From positions 372,001 to 436,000 of the forward strand of contig NZ_CP081496.1 of assembly GCF_019774615.1 (NCBI RefSeq): 64,000 nucleotides of DNA, written 5' to 3'. Under the pieces are notes generated by a model. The model saw only the letters and a list, made by a program, of their open reading frames with translations. It was not told where the DNA came from and searched no databases. Shown piece by piece: positions 34,051-42,822 of the stretch. The stretch is from Streptomyces sp. BHT-5-2. Lineage in GTDB: Bacteria > Actinomycetota > Actinomycetes > Streptomycetales > Streptomycetaceae. The position numbers were made by a program, and so were the translations under genes. Each line of letters begins with the position of its first letter. The first letter of the stretch is position 1.

Positions 34051-36391
34051 GTTGCGGCGGTTCGGCCGGGGCAAGCTCCCCCGGCTGGGCCTGGTCGCCC
34101 TGATGCTCATCCCGCTGCTGTACGGAGCGCTCTACCTCTGCTCCTTCTGGGACCCCTACAGCCGCCTGGACAAGATCCCGGTCGCCCTCGTCAACGAGGA
34201 CCAGGGCGCCACCTCCGGCGGCAAGAAGCTGACCGCCGGCGCCGACCTGGCCCGCAACGTCAAGGACAGCAAGACCTTCGACTGGGAGGAGGTCAGCGCC
34301 GCCGACGCCGCCAAGGGTCTGGAGAAGGGCGACTACTACCTCTCGCTGACCGTCCCCAAGGACTTCAGCGAGCGGATCGCCTCCAGCGGCGGTGACGACC
34401 CGCAGACCGGTGCGCTCCAGGTCCGCACCAACGACGCCAACAACTACATCGTCGGCTCGATCTCCAAGACGGTGTTCTCCGAGATCCGCGCCAAGACCTC
34501 GGCGAAGTCCAGCCGGGCCTTCCTCGACAAGATCTTCGTGTCGTTCTCGGACCTGCACGACGAGACCGCCAAGGCCGCCGACGGCGCCGGCAAGGTCAAC
34601 GACGGCCTGGGCACCGCCCGCGAGAAGACGGGCGAACTGGCCGACGGGCTGGGCAAGTTGAACGACGGCGCGGGCAAGCTCGACAAGGGGGCGGGGGACC
34701 TCAGCAACGGCGCCGGGAAGCTGGACAAGGGCGCCGGCGACCTCAGCAACGGCGCCGGGAAGCTGGACAAGGGCGCCGGCGACCTCAGCAACGGCGCGGG
34801 CAAGCTCGACAAGGGCGCCGGCGACCTCAGCAACGGCGCGGCCCAGGCCGCTGCCAAGGCCAAGGAGCTCAGCCAGGGCGCGAGTCAGGTCGCGGACGGC
34901 ACCCAGCAGCTCGTCGACCAGATCGGCGGCCTCGCCAAGAAGGACCTGCCCTACCTCAAGCAGCACGGCAAGGAGATCGCCGACGGCGCACGGTTCGTCG
35001 TCAAAGTGACCGAGGACGTGGACGACCTCCTGTCCAAGCTCCCCGCGAACTCGTCCAAGGCCGCCGCCCAGACGCGCAAGAGCGCCGACGATGCCCAGGC
35101 GCTGTACGAGGCGCGGTGCACCGGCGGGAACACCGACGCGGACTGCGCGCGCCTGAAGGGGATCGCGGTCGGCACCGCCGACGCGGCCGACCTGGCGAAG
35201 AAGGTCGACAACGCCATCTCACAGGCGGACTTCGGCCAGCTGCGCGCCAAGCTGCGCGAGGTGCAACAGGGTGCCCAGATGGTCGCCGACCAGGTGCCCG
35301 ACATCGTGAAGAACGCCGACGGTCAGCTCGCCCAGCTCAACAAGCTCAACACCGGTGCGCACCAGGTCGCCCAGGGCGCCGGGCAGTTCGCCGGCGGTCT
35401 CGGTGCCCTCGCCAACGGTGCCGGCCAGCTCGCCGACGGCGCAGGCCAGCTCCACAACGGTGCCGGTGACCTCGCCAACGGCGCAGGCCAGCTGCACAAG
35501 GGCGCCGGTGACCTCGCCAACGGCGCAGGCCAGTTGGCCAACGGCGCCGGTGACCTCGCCAACGGCGCAGGCCAGCTGCACAACGGTCTCGGCACCGCCC
35601 ACGACGGCGCCGAGAAGCTCAGCGGCGGTCTGTACAAGCTCAAGGACGGCGCCAACCAGCTGGCCACCGGGCTGCACAGTGGTGTCGCCAAGATCCCGGA
35701 CTACGACAAGAAGGACCGGGACACCCGCACCGACGTGATGTCCGACCCGGTCAAGCTGGCCGCCAAGTCGATGCACAAGGCGCCCAACTACGGCACCGGC
35801 CTCGCCCCGTACTTCATCCCGCTCTCCCTCTGGGTCGGCGCGATGGTCGCGTACATGCTGCTCGCGCCGCTCGGCAAGCGGGCGCTGGCCGCGGGCGCGC
35901 CCGGCTGGCGGATCGCGCTCGGCTCCTGGCTGCCGGCGTTCGCCATCGGCGTCGTCCAGGTGCTGGCCCTGATGGCCGTGCTGCACTGGGCGCTGGGTCT
36001 GGAGATGGAGCGCGCGGGCGCCACGATCGGGTTCCTGATGCTGGGCACCGCCTGCTTCACCGCCCTCATCCAGCTGCTGAGCGCCTTCTTCGGGCCGGCC
36101 GGCCGGGTGTTGACGCTGGTCGTCCTGATGCTCCAGCTGACGTCGGCGGGCGGCACCTACCCGGTGCAGACCAGTCCGGGGTTCTTCTCCTGGATCCACC
36201 CGTTCCTGCCGATGAGCTACGTCGTCGACGGCCTGCGCCGGCTGATCACCGGCGGTGACCTGGACGTCGTCTGGCAGGGCAGCATCGTGCTCGCCGCGTT
36301 CACGGTGGGCGCGCTGGCCCTCACCGCCCTCGCGGCGCGCAGCCGCCAGGTGGTGCGGATGAAGGACCTGCACCCGGAGCTCAGCCTGTGA
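34022..36391 (+). CDS. YhgE/Pip-domain ABC-2-type membrane protein with heptad-repeat ectodomain
   Basis: 789 aa. One N-terminal membrane helix (LGLVALMLIPLLYGALYLCSFWDPYSRLDKIPVALVNEDQGA is the YhgE/Pip signature) is followed by a large extracytoplasmic region of about 560 residues, then five C-terminal helices typical of ABC-2 permeases (ending before RMKDLHPELSL). The ectodomain has two blocks of heptads of form L-x-x-G-A-G-x at residues 220-275 and 463-518, predicted to make long coiled or helical stalks. Relatives are the phage-infection protein Pip and the YhgE/EsaA group. GAGGAGGAA precedes ATG 34022. Likely works with the overlapping ATPase-like protein; cargo unknown. Confidence 0.9.
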   Translation: MRSPRLAALELRRFGRGKLPRLGLVALMLIPLLYGALYLCSFWDPYSRLDKIPVALVNEDQGATSGGKKLTAGADLARNVKDSKTFDWEEVSAADAAKGLEKGDYYLSLTVPKDFSERIASSGGDDPQTGALQVRTNDANNYIVGSISKTVFSEIRAKTSAKSSRAFLDKIFVSFSDLHDETAKAADGAGKVNDGLGTAREKTGELADGLGKLNDGAGKLDKGAGDLSNGAGKLDKGAGDLSNGAGKLDKGAGDLSNGAGKLDKGAGDLSNGAAQAAAKAKELSQGASQVADGTQQLVDQIGGLAKKDLPYLKQHGKEIADGARFVVKVTEDVDDLLSKLPANSSKAAAQTRKSADDAQALYEARCTGGNTDADCARLKGIAVGTADAADLAKKVDNAISQADFGQLRAKLREVQQGAQMVADQVPDIVKNADGQLAQLNKLNTGAHQVAQGAGQFAGGLGALANGAGQLADGAGQLHNGAGDLANGAGQLHKGAGDLANGAGQLANGAGDLANGAGQLHNGLGTAHDGAEKLSGGLYKLKDGANQLATGLHSGVAKIPDYDKKDRDTRTDVMSDPVKLAAKSMHKAPNYGTGLAPYFIPLSLWVGAMVAYMLLAPLGKRALAAGAPGWRIALGSWLPAFAIGVVQVLALMAVLHWALGLEMERAGATIGFLMLGTACFTALIQLLSAFFGPAGRVLTLVVLMLQLTSAGGTYPVQTSPGFFSWIHPFLPMSYVVDGLRRLITGGDLDVVWQGSIVLAAFTVGALALTALAARSRQVVRMKDLHPELSL
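34679..34846 (+). repeat. 42-bp tandem repeat, four copies (eight heptads)
   Basis: Four near-identical 42-base units encode LDKGAGDLSNGAGK. The copies differ by a few silent changes, indicating recent duplication or gene conversion. Confidence 0.9.
35408..35575 (+). repeat. 21-bp heptad-coding repeats, eight copies
   Basis: Eight 21-base units encode L-(A/H)-(N/D/K)-G-A-G-(Q/D). The block has the same length (168 bases) as the 34679-34846 block in the same gene. Confidence 0.85.
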
Positions 36392-37026
36392 GCACCCGCT
36401 CCGGCAACGGGGGCGGCGCCATCTCCGGCGCCGCCCCCCGCCGCACCCCCACCCGGCGCCGGCTCTTCGACGCCGCCGTCACGCTCATCGCCGAACAGGG
36501 CTTCTCCGCCACCACGGTCGAGGAGATCGCCGAGCGCGCGGGCGTCGCCAAGGGCACCGTCTACTACAACTTCAGCAGCAAGAACGTCCTCTACGAGGAA
36601 CTGCTGCGGGACGGCGTCGACCTGCTCGCCGCCTCGCTGCGCACCGCCGCGGACGACACCGCGGCCCGCGGCGGCAGCCGGGTCGACGCGCTCGACGCGA
36701 TGATCCGCGCCGGCCTGGACTTCATCGCCGGCTCCCCCGCCCTCACCCAGCTCTACGTCGCCGAGCTGTGGCGCACCAACCGCACCTGGCGCGCCACCCT
36801 CACCTCCGTCCGGGGCCGCGCCCTGGCGGTCGTGGAGTCGGTGCTGCAGGACGCGGTGCGCGCCGGGGAGTTGAGCGACGAACTCGATGTGCCGCTCACC
36901 GCCTCCGCGCTGCTGGGGATGGTGCTGGTCGCGGCGCTGGACTGGCAGTCGTTCCAGCCCCAGCGGTCGGTCGAGGAGGTGCACGCCGCCCTGTCCCAGC
37001 TGGTGCAGGGCCGCGTGGCGGCCTGA
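36388..37026 (+). CDS. TetR-family regulator of the ATPase/YhgE operon
   Basis: 212 aa. A disordered 20-residue start precedes the TetR HTH (RRRLFDAAVTLIAEQGFSATTVEEIAERAGVAKGTVYYNFSSKNVLYEELLRDGV). The C-terminal ligand domain includes LYVAELWRTNRTWRATL and LLGMVLVAALDWQSFQP. Its GTG start overlaps the permease stop (GTGA), so all three genes form one coupled operon. The likely target is the CTGACCAGTCAG palindrome before the first gene. Confidence 0.92.
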   Translation: MSTRSGNGGGAISGAAPRRTPTRRRLFDAAVTLIAEQGFSATTVEEIAERAGVAKGTVYYNFSSKNVLYEELLRDGVDLLAASLRTAADDTAARGGSRVDALDAMIRAGLDFIAGSPALTQLYVAELWRTNRTWRATLTSVRGRALAVVESVLQDAVRAGELSDELDVPLTASALLGMVLVAALDWQSFQPQRSVEEVHAALSQLVQGRVAA

Positions 37027-37064
37027 ATGAGCGCATGAGCGGGGGCGCTACCCGCCCGTGAAAA

Positions 37065-37097
37065 GACCGCCGGCAGGCCCGAGGCCCGCCGGCGGTC
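37065..37097. terminator. Bidirectional terminator
   Basis: GACCGCCGGC (37065-37074) and GCCGGCGGTC (37088-37097) are perfect arms around a GGC/GCC-containing loop, between the convergent TetR and agmatinase genes. Confidence 0.75.
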
Positions 37098-37113
37098 GTG
37101 CTGTGCGCGCGGG

Positions 37114-38085
37114 TCAGCCCCGGGCGTCCGCGATCTGCCGGGACATGATCGTGGTCAGCTCGTAGGCGGTGTGCGAGGCGGCCACGGCGGTGATCTCGGC
37201 GTGGTCGTAGGCGGGGGCCACCTCCACCACGTCCGCGGACACCAGGTTGCAGGACGCCAGTCCGCGCAGGATCTCCAGCAGCTCCCGCGAGGTCATGCCG
37301 CCGGCCTCGGGGGTGCCGGTGCCGGGGGCGTGCGCCGGGTCCAGGCAGTCGATGTCGATCGAGATGTACAGCGGCCGGTCGCCGATGCGCTGCCGCAGCT
37401 GGTCGGCGACCTCGTCGGCGCCGCGGCGGTAGACGTCCGCGGAGGTGACGATGCCGAAACCCATCTTCTCGTCGTCGGTGAGGTCCTTCTTGCCGTAGAG
37501 CGGACCGCGGGTGCCGACGTGGGAGAGGGCGGAGGTGTCGAGGATGCCCTCCTCGACGGCGCGGCGGAACGGGGTGCCGTGGGTGTACTCGGCGCCGAAG
37601 TAGGTGTCCCAGGTGTCGAGGTGCGCGTCGAAGTGCAGCAGCGCCACCGGGCCGTGCTTCCTGGCGACCGAGCGGAGCAGCGGCAGGGCGATGGTGTGGT
37701 CGCCGCCGAGCGTCATCATGCGGGCGCCGGTGCCCAGGATGTCGTCCGCGGCGGCCTCGATGGTCTCCACGGCCTCGTGGATGTCGAACGGGTTGGCCGC
37801 GATGTCCCCGGCGTCGGCGACCTGCGCCAGCGCGAACGGCGAGGCGTCCTGCGCCGGGTTGTAGGGCCGCAGCAGCCGCGACGCCTCACGGATCGCGTTG
37901 CCGCCGAAGCGGGCGCCCGGGCGGTAGGAGACGCCGGTGTCGAAGGGGACACCGACGACGGCGACATCGGTCCGGCCGCCGACCTCGTCGAGGCGGGGCA
38001 GCCGGGCGAAGGTCGCGGGCCCGGCGTAGCGCGGAATGCGGGAGGAGTCGACGGGGCCCACGGGCTCGTGCGATGCGGTGGTCAT
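37114..38085 (-). CDS. speB: Agmatinase (ureohydrolase family)
   Basis: 323 aa. Agmatinase hydrolyses agmatine to putrescine and urea using two Mn ions. All metal motifs are present: [24 protein letters not shown] and [23 protein letters not shown]. Conserved flanks [22 protein letters not shown] and [22 protein letters not shown] agree. ATG 38085 matches usual family length; it has no ribosome-binding site but a TACGCT element 7 bases upstream suggests a leaderless transcript. An in-frame GTG 18 bases upstream with GGAGGGGG before it is the alternative. Related guanidino-acid hydrolases are hard to exclude by sequence alone. Confidence 0.93.
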   Translation of the reverse strand: MTTASHEPVGPVDSSRIPRYAGPATFARLPRLDEVGGRTDVAVVGVPFDTGVSYRPGARFGGNAIREASRLLRPYNPAQDASPFALAQVADAGDIAANPFDIHEAVETIEAAADDILGTGARMMTLGGDHTIALPLLRSVARKHGPVALLHFDAHLDTWDTYFGAEYTHGTPFRRAVEEGILDTSALSHVGTRGPLYGKKDLTDDEKMGFGIVTSADVYRRGADEVADQLRQRIGDRPLYISIDIDCLDPAHAPGTGTPEAGGMTSRELLEILRGLASCNLVSADVVEVAPAYDHAEITAVAASHTAYELTTIMSRQIADARG

Positions 38086-38103
38086 GGCGCCGAGCGTAGG
38101 CAC

Positions 38104-38354
38104 CGGCCCCCTCCCGGCACATGGACATTTGCGGGCCTCGCCGCAATTCCGTTCGACATTCTGTCCATCCGTATTCGGTCCATCCGTCTGCCACCGCGCT
38201 CCGCACCGCTTCCCGCCGCTTGCCGCCGCTTCCCGCCCGCGGCGCCGCCCCGCCCCGCCACGTCGCCCCCTTCCGTCGGTTTCTGTCGGTTTCCGTCGGT
38301 GTCCGGGCTGTGGAACGCCCCGCCCCGCCGGGGCCCGCCGGGCACAATGACGCT
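38104..38354. other. Intergenic spacer with short tandem repeats between divergent genes
   Basis: Holds TCCATCCGTATTCGGTCCATCCG direct repeats, GCCGCTTCCC-type decamers near 38205-38235 and TCGGTTTCYG decamers near 38277-38303. A CACAAT element just upstream of 38355 may be the -10 box of a leaderless transcript for the rightward gene. No coding gene is seen. Confidence 0.5.
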
Positions 38355-39146
38355 ATGCCGATAGCCGCTCCGGCCCCCTCGCGTGCCGAACTCATCGACC
38401 ATCTCGTCCGCACCCGGATCGCGGGGGCCGTCGCCACCCCGCGCGAGAACAACCTGCTGCACTACCGCCGGCTCGCGAACGGCGACCGCCACTACTGGTT
38501 CGGCCTGGAGCTGGGCGACCGCTGGACGGACGAGCAGGACGTGCTGGCCGTGATGGCGGAGCGCTGCGGCGTCAACGACGACCCGGACCACCGGCAGGGC
38601 CAGGACACCATCGACCCGGAGCTGACCGTGGACGCGCTGGAGCGCGCCGCCGCGGTGCTGCGCAAGGCGGCCGCCGACCGCCAGCGCGTCCTGTTCGCCA
38701 CCGGCCACCCCGGCGGCCTGCTGGACGTCCACCGTGCCACCGCCCAGGCCCTGCGCGAGCGCGACTGCGAGATCATGGTCGTCCCCGACGGGCTGCAGGC
38801 CGCCGACGGGATGGTGTTCCAGTTCGGCGACGTGGCGGTGCTGGAGCGCGGGGCGACGCTGTGGCACACCCACTCCCCGGAGCCGATGGCCGCGATCCTG
38901 GACGGCCTGGAGCGCGCCGGCCGCCCGCTGCCGGACCTGGTCATGGCCGACCACGGCTGGGCCGGCTGCGCGGGCCAGCGCGGCATCCCCACGATCGGCT
39001 TCGCCGACTGCAACGACCCCGCCCTCTTCCTCGCCGAGGCCGAGGGCACCGTCCAGGTCACCGTCCCCCTCGACGACCACGTCCTGAGCCCCCGCCACTA
39101 CGACCCGCCGACCCGCTACCTCCTGGCGGCGGCGGACCTGCTCTGA
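38355..39146 (+). CDS. Conserved actinobacterial protein of uncertain function (phosphatase-like annotation)
   Basis: 263 aa soluble protein. I recognise it as a conserved Streptomyces protein next to agmatinase, often labelled phosphatase, but I cannot assign a catalytic family. Visible His/Asp-rich blocks that could bind metal are LFATGHPGGLLDVHRAT, TLWHTHSPEPM, MADHGWAGCAGQRGIPTIGFADCNDPALFLAE and VPLDDHVLSPRHYDPPTRYLL. ATG 38355 has no ribosome-binding site and probably sits at the 5' end of the mRNA. It is divergent from speB. Confidence 0.8.
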   Translation: MPIAAPAPSRAELIDHLVRTRIAGAVATPRENNLLHYRRLANGDRHYWFGLELGDRWTDEQDVLAVMAERCGVNDDPDHRQGQDTIDPELTVDALERAAAVLRKAAADRQRVLFATGHPGGLLDVHRATAQALRERDCEIMVVPDGLQAADGMVFQFGDVAVLERGATLWHTHSPEPMAAILDGLERAGRPLPDLVMADHGWAGCAGQRGIPTIGFADCNDPALFLAEAEGTVQVTVPLDDHVLSPRHYDPPTRYLLAAADLL

Positions 39147-39169
39147 ACCGGCCTGCCCGCCCCGGTGGT

Positions 39170-40402
39170 TCAGCCGGCGTCCTTGAAGGTCGTGTCCCTG
39201 AAACCGGCGTTCTTGAAGGCGGCGTTCAGGACCGCCATCACGTAGGGGCGTTCGGAGGTCGTGCCCGTGGGGTTGAGGGAGTAGGCCACGCGGCGCTTCA
39301 GGTCGCGGGTGGTGAAGACACCGTTGGTCCACCCGGGCAGGGAACCGGTCTTGCCCCAGACGGTGACGCCGTTGTCGAGCACGATCCGCATCAGGCCGCC
39401 GGCGCTGAAGCAGCTCTTCCCGTTGATGCAGTTGGTGTTGGTCGGCGCGCTGTCCACCGCGGGCACGGTGAACACCAGCTTCTGCTGGGCGGGCGGGAGG
39501 AGCCGGCCGCGGAACAGGGCGGTCGTAAACCGGTCCAGATCGGCGGCGGTGGAGATCATGCCGCCCTCGGCCCAGGCCCAGGGGCTCTGCTCGGTCACCT
39601 CGTCCTCGCCGACGTACACGCGGGCGTGCGGGACGGGTAGGGACATGTCGTCCCGCGCGGGGAGGCCGGTGTGGCGCAGCCCCAGCGGCCGGATGATACG
39701 GCGGGTGAGTGCGTCGCCGAAGGTGCGGCCGGTCACCTTCTCGACCAGCAGGCCGAGGACGAAGGTGTTGACGCCGTTGTACTGCTGGACGCGGCCGGGT
39801 ACGGGCCGCTGCCCCGGCTTCCGGCCCGCGGCGGCCGCGAAGGCGTTGCGCACCACGTCCTGCGGCGAGACGCCCTTGCGCCACCACCCCGGCCCGTCCG
39901 CGGGCCCCGGTATGCCGGCCGGGGCCGGCAGGCCGCTGGTGTGGTCCAGGAGTTCGTGCACGGTGACGGTGCCGTAGGCGGCGGGAACGAGGTCGGGCAG
40001 ATAGCGGCGGACGGGAGCGTCGAGGGCGATCCGGCGCTCGGCGACCAACTGGAGCACGATCGTGCTGGTGAAGATCTTCGTCACGCTGCCGATGCGGAAG
40101 TGGGCGTCGGGGGACACCTCCCCCGCGGTGCCGGTCCACGGCGTCGCCCGGCCGTCCCCCGCCACCCTGACCAGCGCGCCGGCGACGACGCGATCGGGCA
40201 GACGGGCGAGCAGTTCCCGCATCGGTGCGGGATCGAACGGGGCGCCGGCAGCCGTCCGGTGCGGAACGGCAGGGGACGCCATCACGGCGGGCGCGCAGGC
40301 CCCTGCGGCGATCACGGCGAGGGCGACGCCGGCGACGGCCAGCCGACGGCGGACGGACCGGCGTGGGGCGGAACGGCGTGGGGCGGAACGGCGGAGTCGC
40401 AT
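39170..40402 (-). CDS. Exported serine hydrolase, class C beta-lactamase/DD-peptidase family
   Basis: 410 aa. The basic start (MRLRRSAPRRSAPRRSVRRR) is encoded by 15-base repeats and leads into a signal segment VAGVALAVIAAGACAPAVMA; the Cys in AAGAC could be a lipobox Cys, but the -3 residue is not ideal. Catalytic motifs: Ser106 and Lys in IGSVTKIFTS, the Tyr/Asn motif QYNGVNTFVLG and the third motif WGKTGSLPGWTNG. This fits D-alanyl-D-alanine carboxypeptidase/esterase members of peptidase family S12. GGGAG is 8 bases before ATG 40402. Probable role: cell-wall trimming or ester hydrolysis outside the cell. Confidence 0.9.
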   Translation of the reverse strand: MRLRRSAPRRSAPRRSVRRRLAVAGVALAVIAAGACAPAVMASPAVPHRTAAGAPFDPAPMRELLARLPDRVVAGALVRVAGDGRATPWTGTAGEVSPDAHFRIGSVTKIFTSTIVLQLVAERRIALDAPVRRYLPDLVPAAYGTVTVHELLDHTSGLPAPAGIPGPADGPGWWRKGVSPQDVVRNAFAAAAGRKPGQRPVPGRVQQYNGVNTFVLGLLVEKVTGRTFGDALTRRIIRPLGLRHTGLPARDDMSLPVPHARVYVGEDEVTEQSPWAWAEGGMISTAADLDRFTTALFRGRLLPPAQQKLVFTVPAVDSAPTNTNCINGKSCFSAGGLMRIVLDNGVTVWGKTGSLPGWTNGVFTTRDLKRRVAYSLNPTGTTSERPYVMAVLNAAFKNAGFRDTTFKDAG

Positions 40403-40618
40403 CGGGCTGCTCCCAAGGGCGCCGGCCACAGGACCGGAAGGGACGGTGAACTACCGTCAACTCTCCGCGGGACGGCGCCGGATGACATCAGGGATCACCC
40501 CTGACCGACCCCTGAGACGCCCCTGTCTCTGAGACGCCCCCGACAACCCCTGACACCGCCCTTGGAACCCGCCCCCTGACGCCCGCCGTCCGTCATCCGC
40601 CGACAGCAGCCGCGCCCC

Positions 40619-41527
40619 CTACCCCCGCGGCACCCGCACGACCCCCTCCTGGATCACCGTCACCGCCAGCTGTCCGTCCGCCGTGAAGATGCGTCCCTGG
40701 CCGAGCCCGCGGCCGGACCGGGAGGTGGGCGACTCCTGGTCGTAGAGCAGCCACTCGTCGGCGCGCAGCGGGCGGTGGAACCACATCGCGTGGTCCAGAC
40801 TCGCGCCGACCACGTCGCCGACCGCCCAGCCGCCGCGGCCGTGCGCCAGCAGGATCGAGTCCAGCAGCGTCATGTCGGAGACGTAGGTGACCAGGCAGAC
40901 GTCGAGGAGCGGGCGGGGGATGCCGTCACCGGCATCGTCGAGCTTGCCCTGGGTGCGGAACCACACCTGGGAGCGGGGCTCGCGCGGCCGGCCGACGGTG
41001 GCGTAGGGCGGCTCGTCGGCGTACCGCAGGTCGATCGCGGCCCGGGCCTCCAGCAGCCGCTCGGCCACCTCCGGCGAGAGGTACCGCTCGGCGTGCCGGG
41101 GCAGCGTCTCGGCGGCGGTGGGCAGTTCCAGCGGGTCGGGCGCGGCCGGCATCGGCTCCTGGTGCTCCAGCGCCCCCGCCCCCTCCTCGTACTCGTACGC
41201 GTGGAATGACGCGGTGAGGTGGAAGATCTGCCGGCCGTGCTGGACGGCGACGACCCGGCGGGTGGTGAAGGACCGGCCGTCGCGGATCCGGTCGACGGTG
41301 TAGACGATCGGCGCGCCGGGGTCGCCGGGGTGCAGGAAGTACGCGTGCAGGGAGTGCGGTGGCCGTTCGGCGGGGACCGTGTGGCCGGCCGCGACCAGGG
41401 CCTGGGCGGCGACCTGGCCGCCGAAGACCCGGGGCACCACGGAGGCGCGGCTCTGCCCGCGGAAGATGTCCTGCTCGATCCGTTCCAGGTCCAGCAGTTC
41501 GAGCAGCGACCGGAGTGCGTCGTTCAC
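40619..41527 (-). CDS. tesB: Acyl-CoA thioesterase II
   Basis: 302 aa double-hotdog thioesterase. TesB signatures: the N-terminal hotdog with RVFGGQVAAQALVAAGHTV and LHAYFLHPGDPGAPIVYTVDRIRDGRSFTTRRVVAVQHG, and the C-terminal hotdog with SLDHAMWFHRPLRADEWLLYDQESPTSRSGRGLGQGRIF, which carries the Asp/Thr/Gln catalytic network. It hydrolyses acyl-CoA to free acid and CoA. GTG 41527 lacks a strong ribosome-binding site. It lies 20 bases after the acyl-CoA dehydrogenase gene, so the two are an operon for acyl-CoA turnover. Confidence 0.92.
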   Translation of the reverse strand: MNDALRSLLELLDLERIEQDIFRGQSRASVVPRVFGGQVAAQALVAAGHTVPAERPPHSLHAYFLHPGDPGAPIVYTVDRIRDGRSFTTRRVVAVQHGRQIFHLTASFHAYEYEEGAGALEHQEPMPAAPDPLELPTAAETLPRHAERYLSPEVAERLLEARAAIDLRYADEPPYATVGRPREPRSQVWFRTQGKLDDAGDGIPRPLLDVCLVTYVSDMTLLDSILLAHGRGGWAVGDVVGASLDHAMWFHRPLRADEWLLYDQESPTSRSGRGLGQGRIFTADGQLAVTVIQEGVVRVPRG

Positions 41528-41547
41528 GTGCGTGGGTCCCCGTGCCC

Positions 41548-42705
41548 CTACAGGCCCATGGACTTGGCGATGATGGACTTCATGACCTCGCTGGTGCCGC
41601 CGTAGATGCGGTTGACGCGGTTGTCGGCGTAGAGGCGGGCGATGGGGTACTCGTTCATGAAGCCGTAGCCGCCGTGGAGTTGGAGGCAGCGGTCGATGAC
41701 GCGGTGGGCGACCTCGGTGCAGAAGAGCTTGGCGGAGGCGGCCTCGGCGGCGGTCAGTTCGCCGGCGTCCAGGGCCTCCAGGGCGCGGTCGGCGACCGCC
41801 TCGGCGGCGTCCACCTCGGCCTGGCAGGCGGCCAGTTCGAACTTGGTGTTCTGGAAGGAGGCGACGGTCTTGCCGAAGACGGTGCGCTCCTGGACGTAAC
41901 TCTGGGCGAAGCGGACGGCGGCCTTGGCCTGCGCGTAGGCGCCGAAGGCGATGCCCCAGCGCTCGGAGGGGAGGTTGCGGCCGAGGTAGGAGAAGCCCTT
42001 GTTCTCCTCGCCGAGCAGGTCCTCGACGGGCACCTTGACGTCGACGAACGCCAGCTCGGCGGTGTCGGAGACCTTCAGGCCGAGCTTGTCGAGCTTGCGG
42101 CCGATCGAGTAGCCCTCGGACGTGGTGTCGACGGCGAAGAGGGAGATGCCGTGGCGGCGGTCGTCCTCGCGCGGCGCGGAGGTGCGGGCGCAGACGATGA
42201 CGCGGTCGGCGTGCACGCCGCCGGTGATGAAGGTCTTGGAGCCGTTGAGGACGTAGTGGGTGCCGTCGGCGGAGAGCTTGGCGGTGGTCTTCATGCCGGC
42301 GAGGTCGGAGCCGGTGCCGGGCTCGGTCATCGCCAGGGCCCACATCTCCTCGCCGGAGACGAACTTGGGGAGGTAGCGCTTCTTCTGCTCCTCGGTGGCG
42401 AGCATCTCGATGTACGGCAGGCCGAGCAGCACATGGACGCCGGAGCCGCCGAAGGTGACGCCGGCGCGGGCCGTCTCCTCGTACATCACGGCCTCGAACT
42501 TGTGCGAGTCGATGCCGGCGCCGCCGTACTCCTCGGGGACGCGGATGCCGAAGATGCCCAGCTCGGCGAGTTTGTAGTAGAAGTCGCGGGGCACTTGGCC
42601 GGCGGCGTACCAGTCGTCGTAGACCGGTACGACCTCGGCCTCGACGAAGGCGCGTATGGTCTCGCGGAACGCCTCGTGATCCTCGTTGAACACCGTCCGG
42701 CGCAT
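41548..42705 (-). CDS. Acyl-CoA dehydrogenase
   Basis: 385 aa FAD enzyme that introduces a trans-2,3 double bond into acyl-CoA. N-terminal helical domain (EDHEAFRETIRAFVEAEVVP, VPEEYGGAGID), FAD/substrate motif WALAMTEPGTGSDLAGMKTTA, the middle beta domain, and the C-terminal helical domain with QERTVFGKTVASFQNTKFELA and LQLHGGYGFMNEYPIARLYADNRVNRIYGGTSEVM, where the Glu in the last helix region is the likely base by family analogy. AAGGAGG lies before ATG 42705. A CTAAGC/GCTCAG operator-like palindrome is 27 bases upstream. Chain-length preference is not evident. Confidence 0.94.
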   Translation of the reverse strand: MRRTVFNEDHEAFRETIRAFVEAEVVPVYDDWYAAGQVPRDFYYKLAELGIFGIRVPEEYGGAGIDSHKFEAVMYEETARAGVTFGGSGVHVLLGLPYIEMLATEEQKKRYLPKFVSGEEMWALAMTEPGTGSDLAGMKTTAKLSADGTHYVLNGSKTFITGGVHADRVIVCARTSAPREDDRRHGISLFAVDTTSEGYSIGRKLDKLGLKVSDTAELAFVDVKVPVEDLLGEENKGFSYLGRNLPSERWGIAFGAYAQAKAAVRFAQSYVQERTVFGKTVASFQNTKFELAACQAEVDAAEAVADRALEALDAGELTAAEAASAKLFCTEVAHRVIDRCLQLHGGYGFMNEYPIARLYADNRVNRIYGGTSEVMKSIIAKSMGL

Positions 42706-42731
42706 GCCCTTGGCCTCCTTCACCCACCACA

Positions 42732-42747
42732 CTAAGCGTTTGCTCAG
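42732..42747. promoter_or_regulatory. TetR-type operator before the acyl-CoA dehydrogenase
   Basis: CTAAGCGTTTGCTCAG: arms CTAAGC and GCTCAG match except one base around GTTT. Similar palindromes precede actinobacterial fatty-acyl catabolic genes under TetR control. It lies 27 bases upstream of the dehydrogenase ATG. Confidence 0.5.
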
Positions 42748-42822
42748 CGAAAGCTACCGGCCGGTCACCTGCACTGTCCAGAGGTGCGGCGGGGCCGTTG
42801 CCGGCCGGTGGGAGCCCCGCCG

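Noticed and set aside
38104..38354. Short repeats as a possible replication origin or attachment site
   Set aside because: The decamers are degenerate and C/T-rich, without DnaA-box or tRNA-end similarity.
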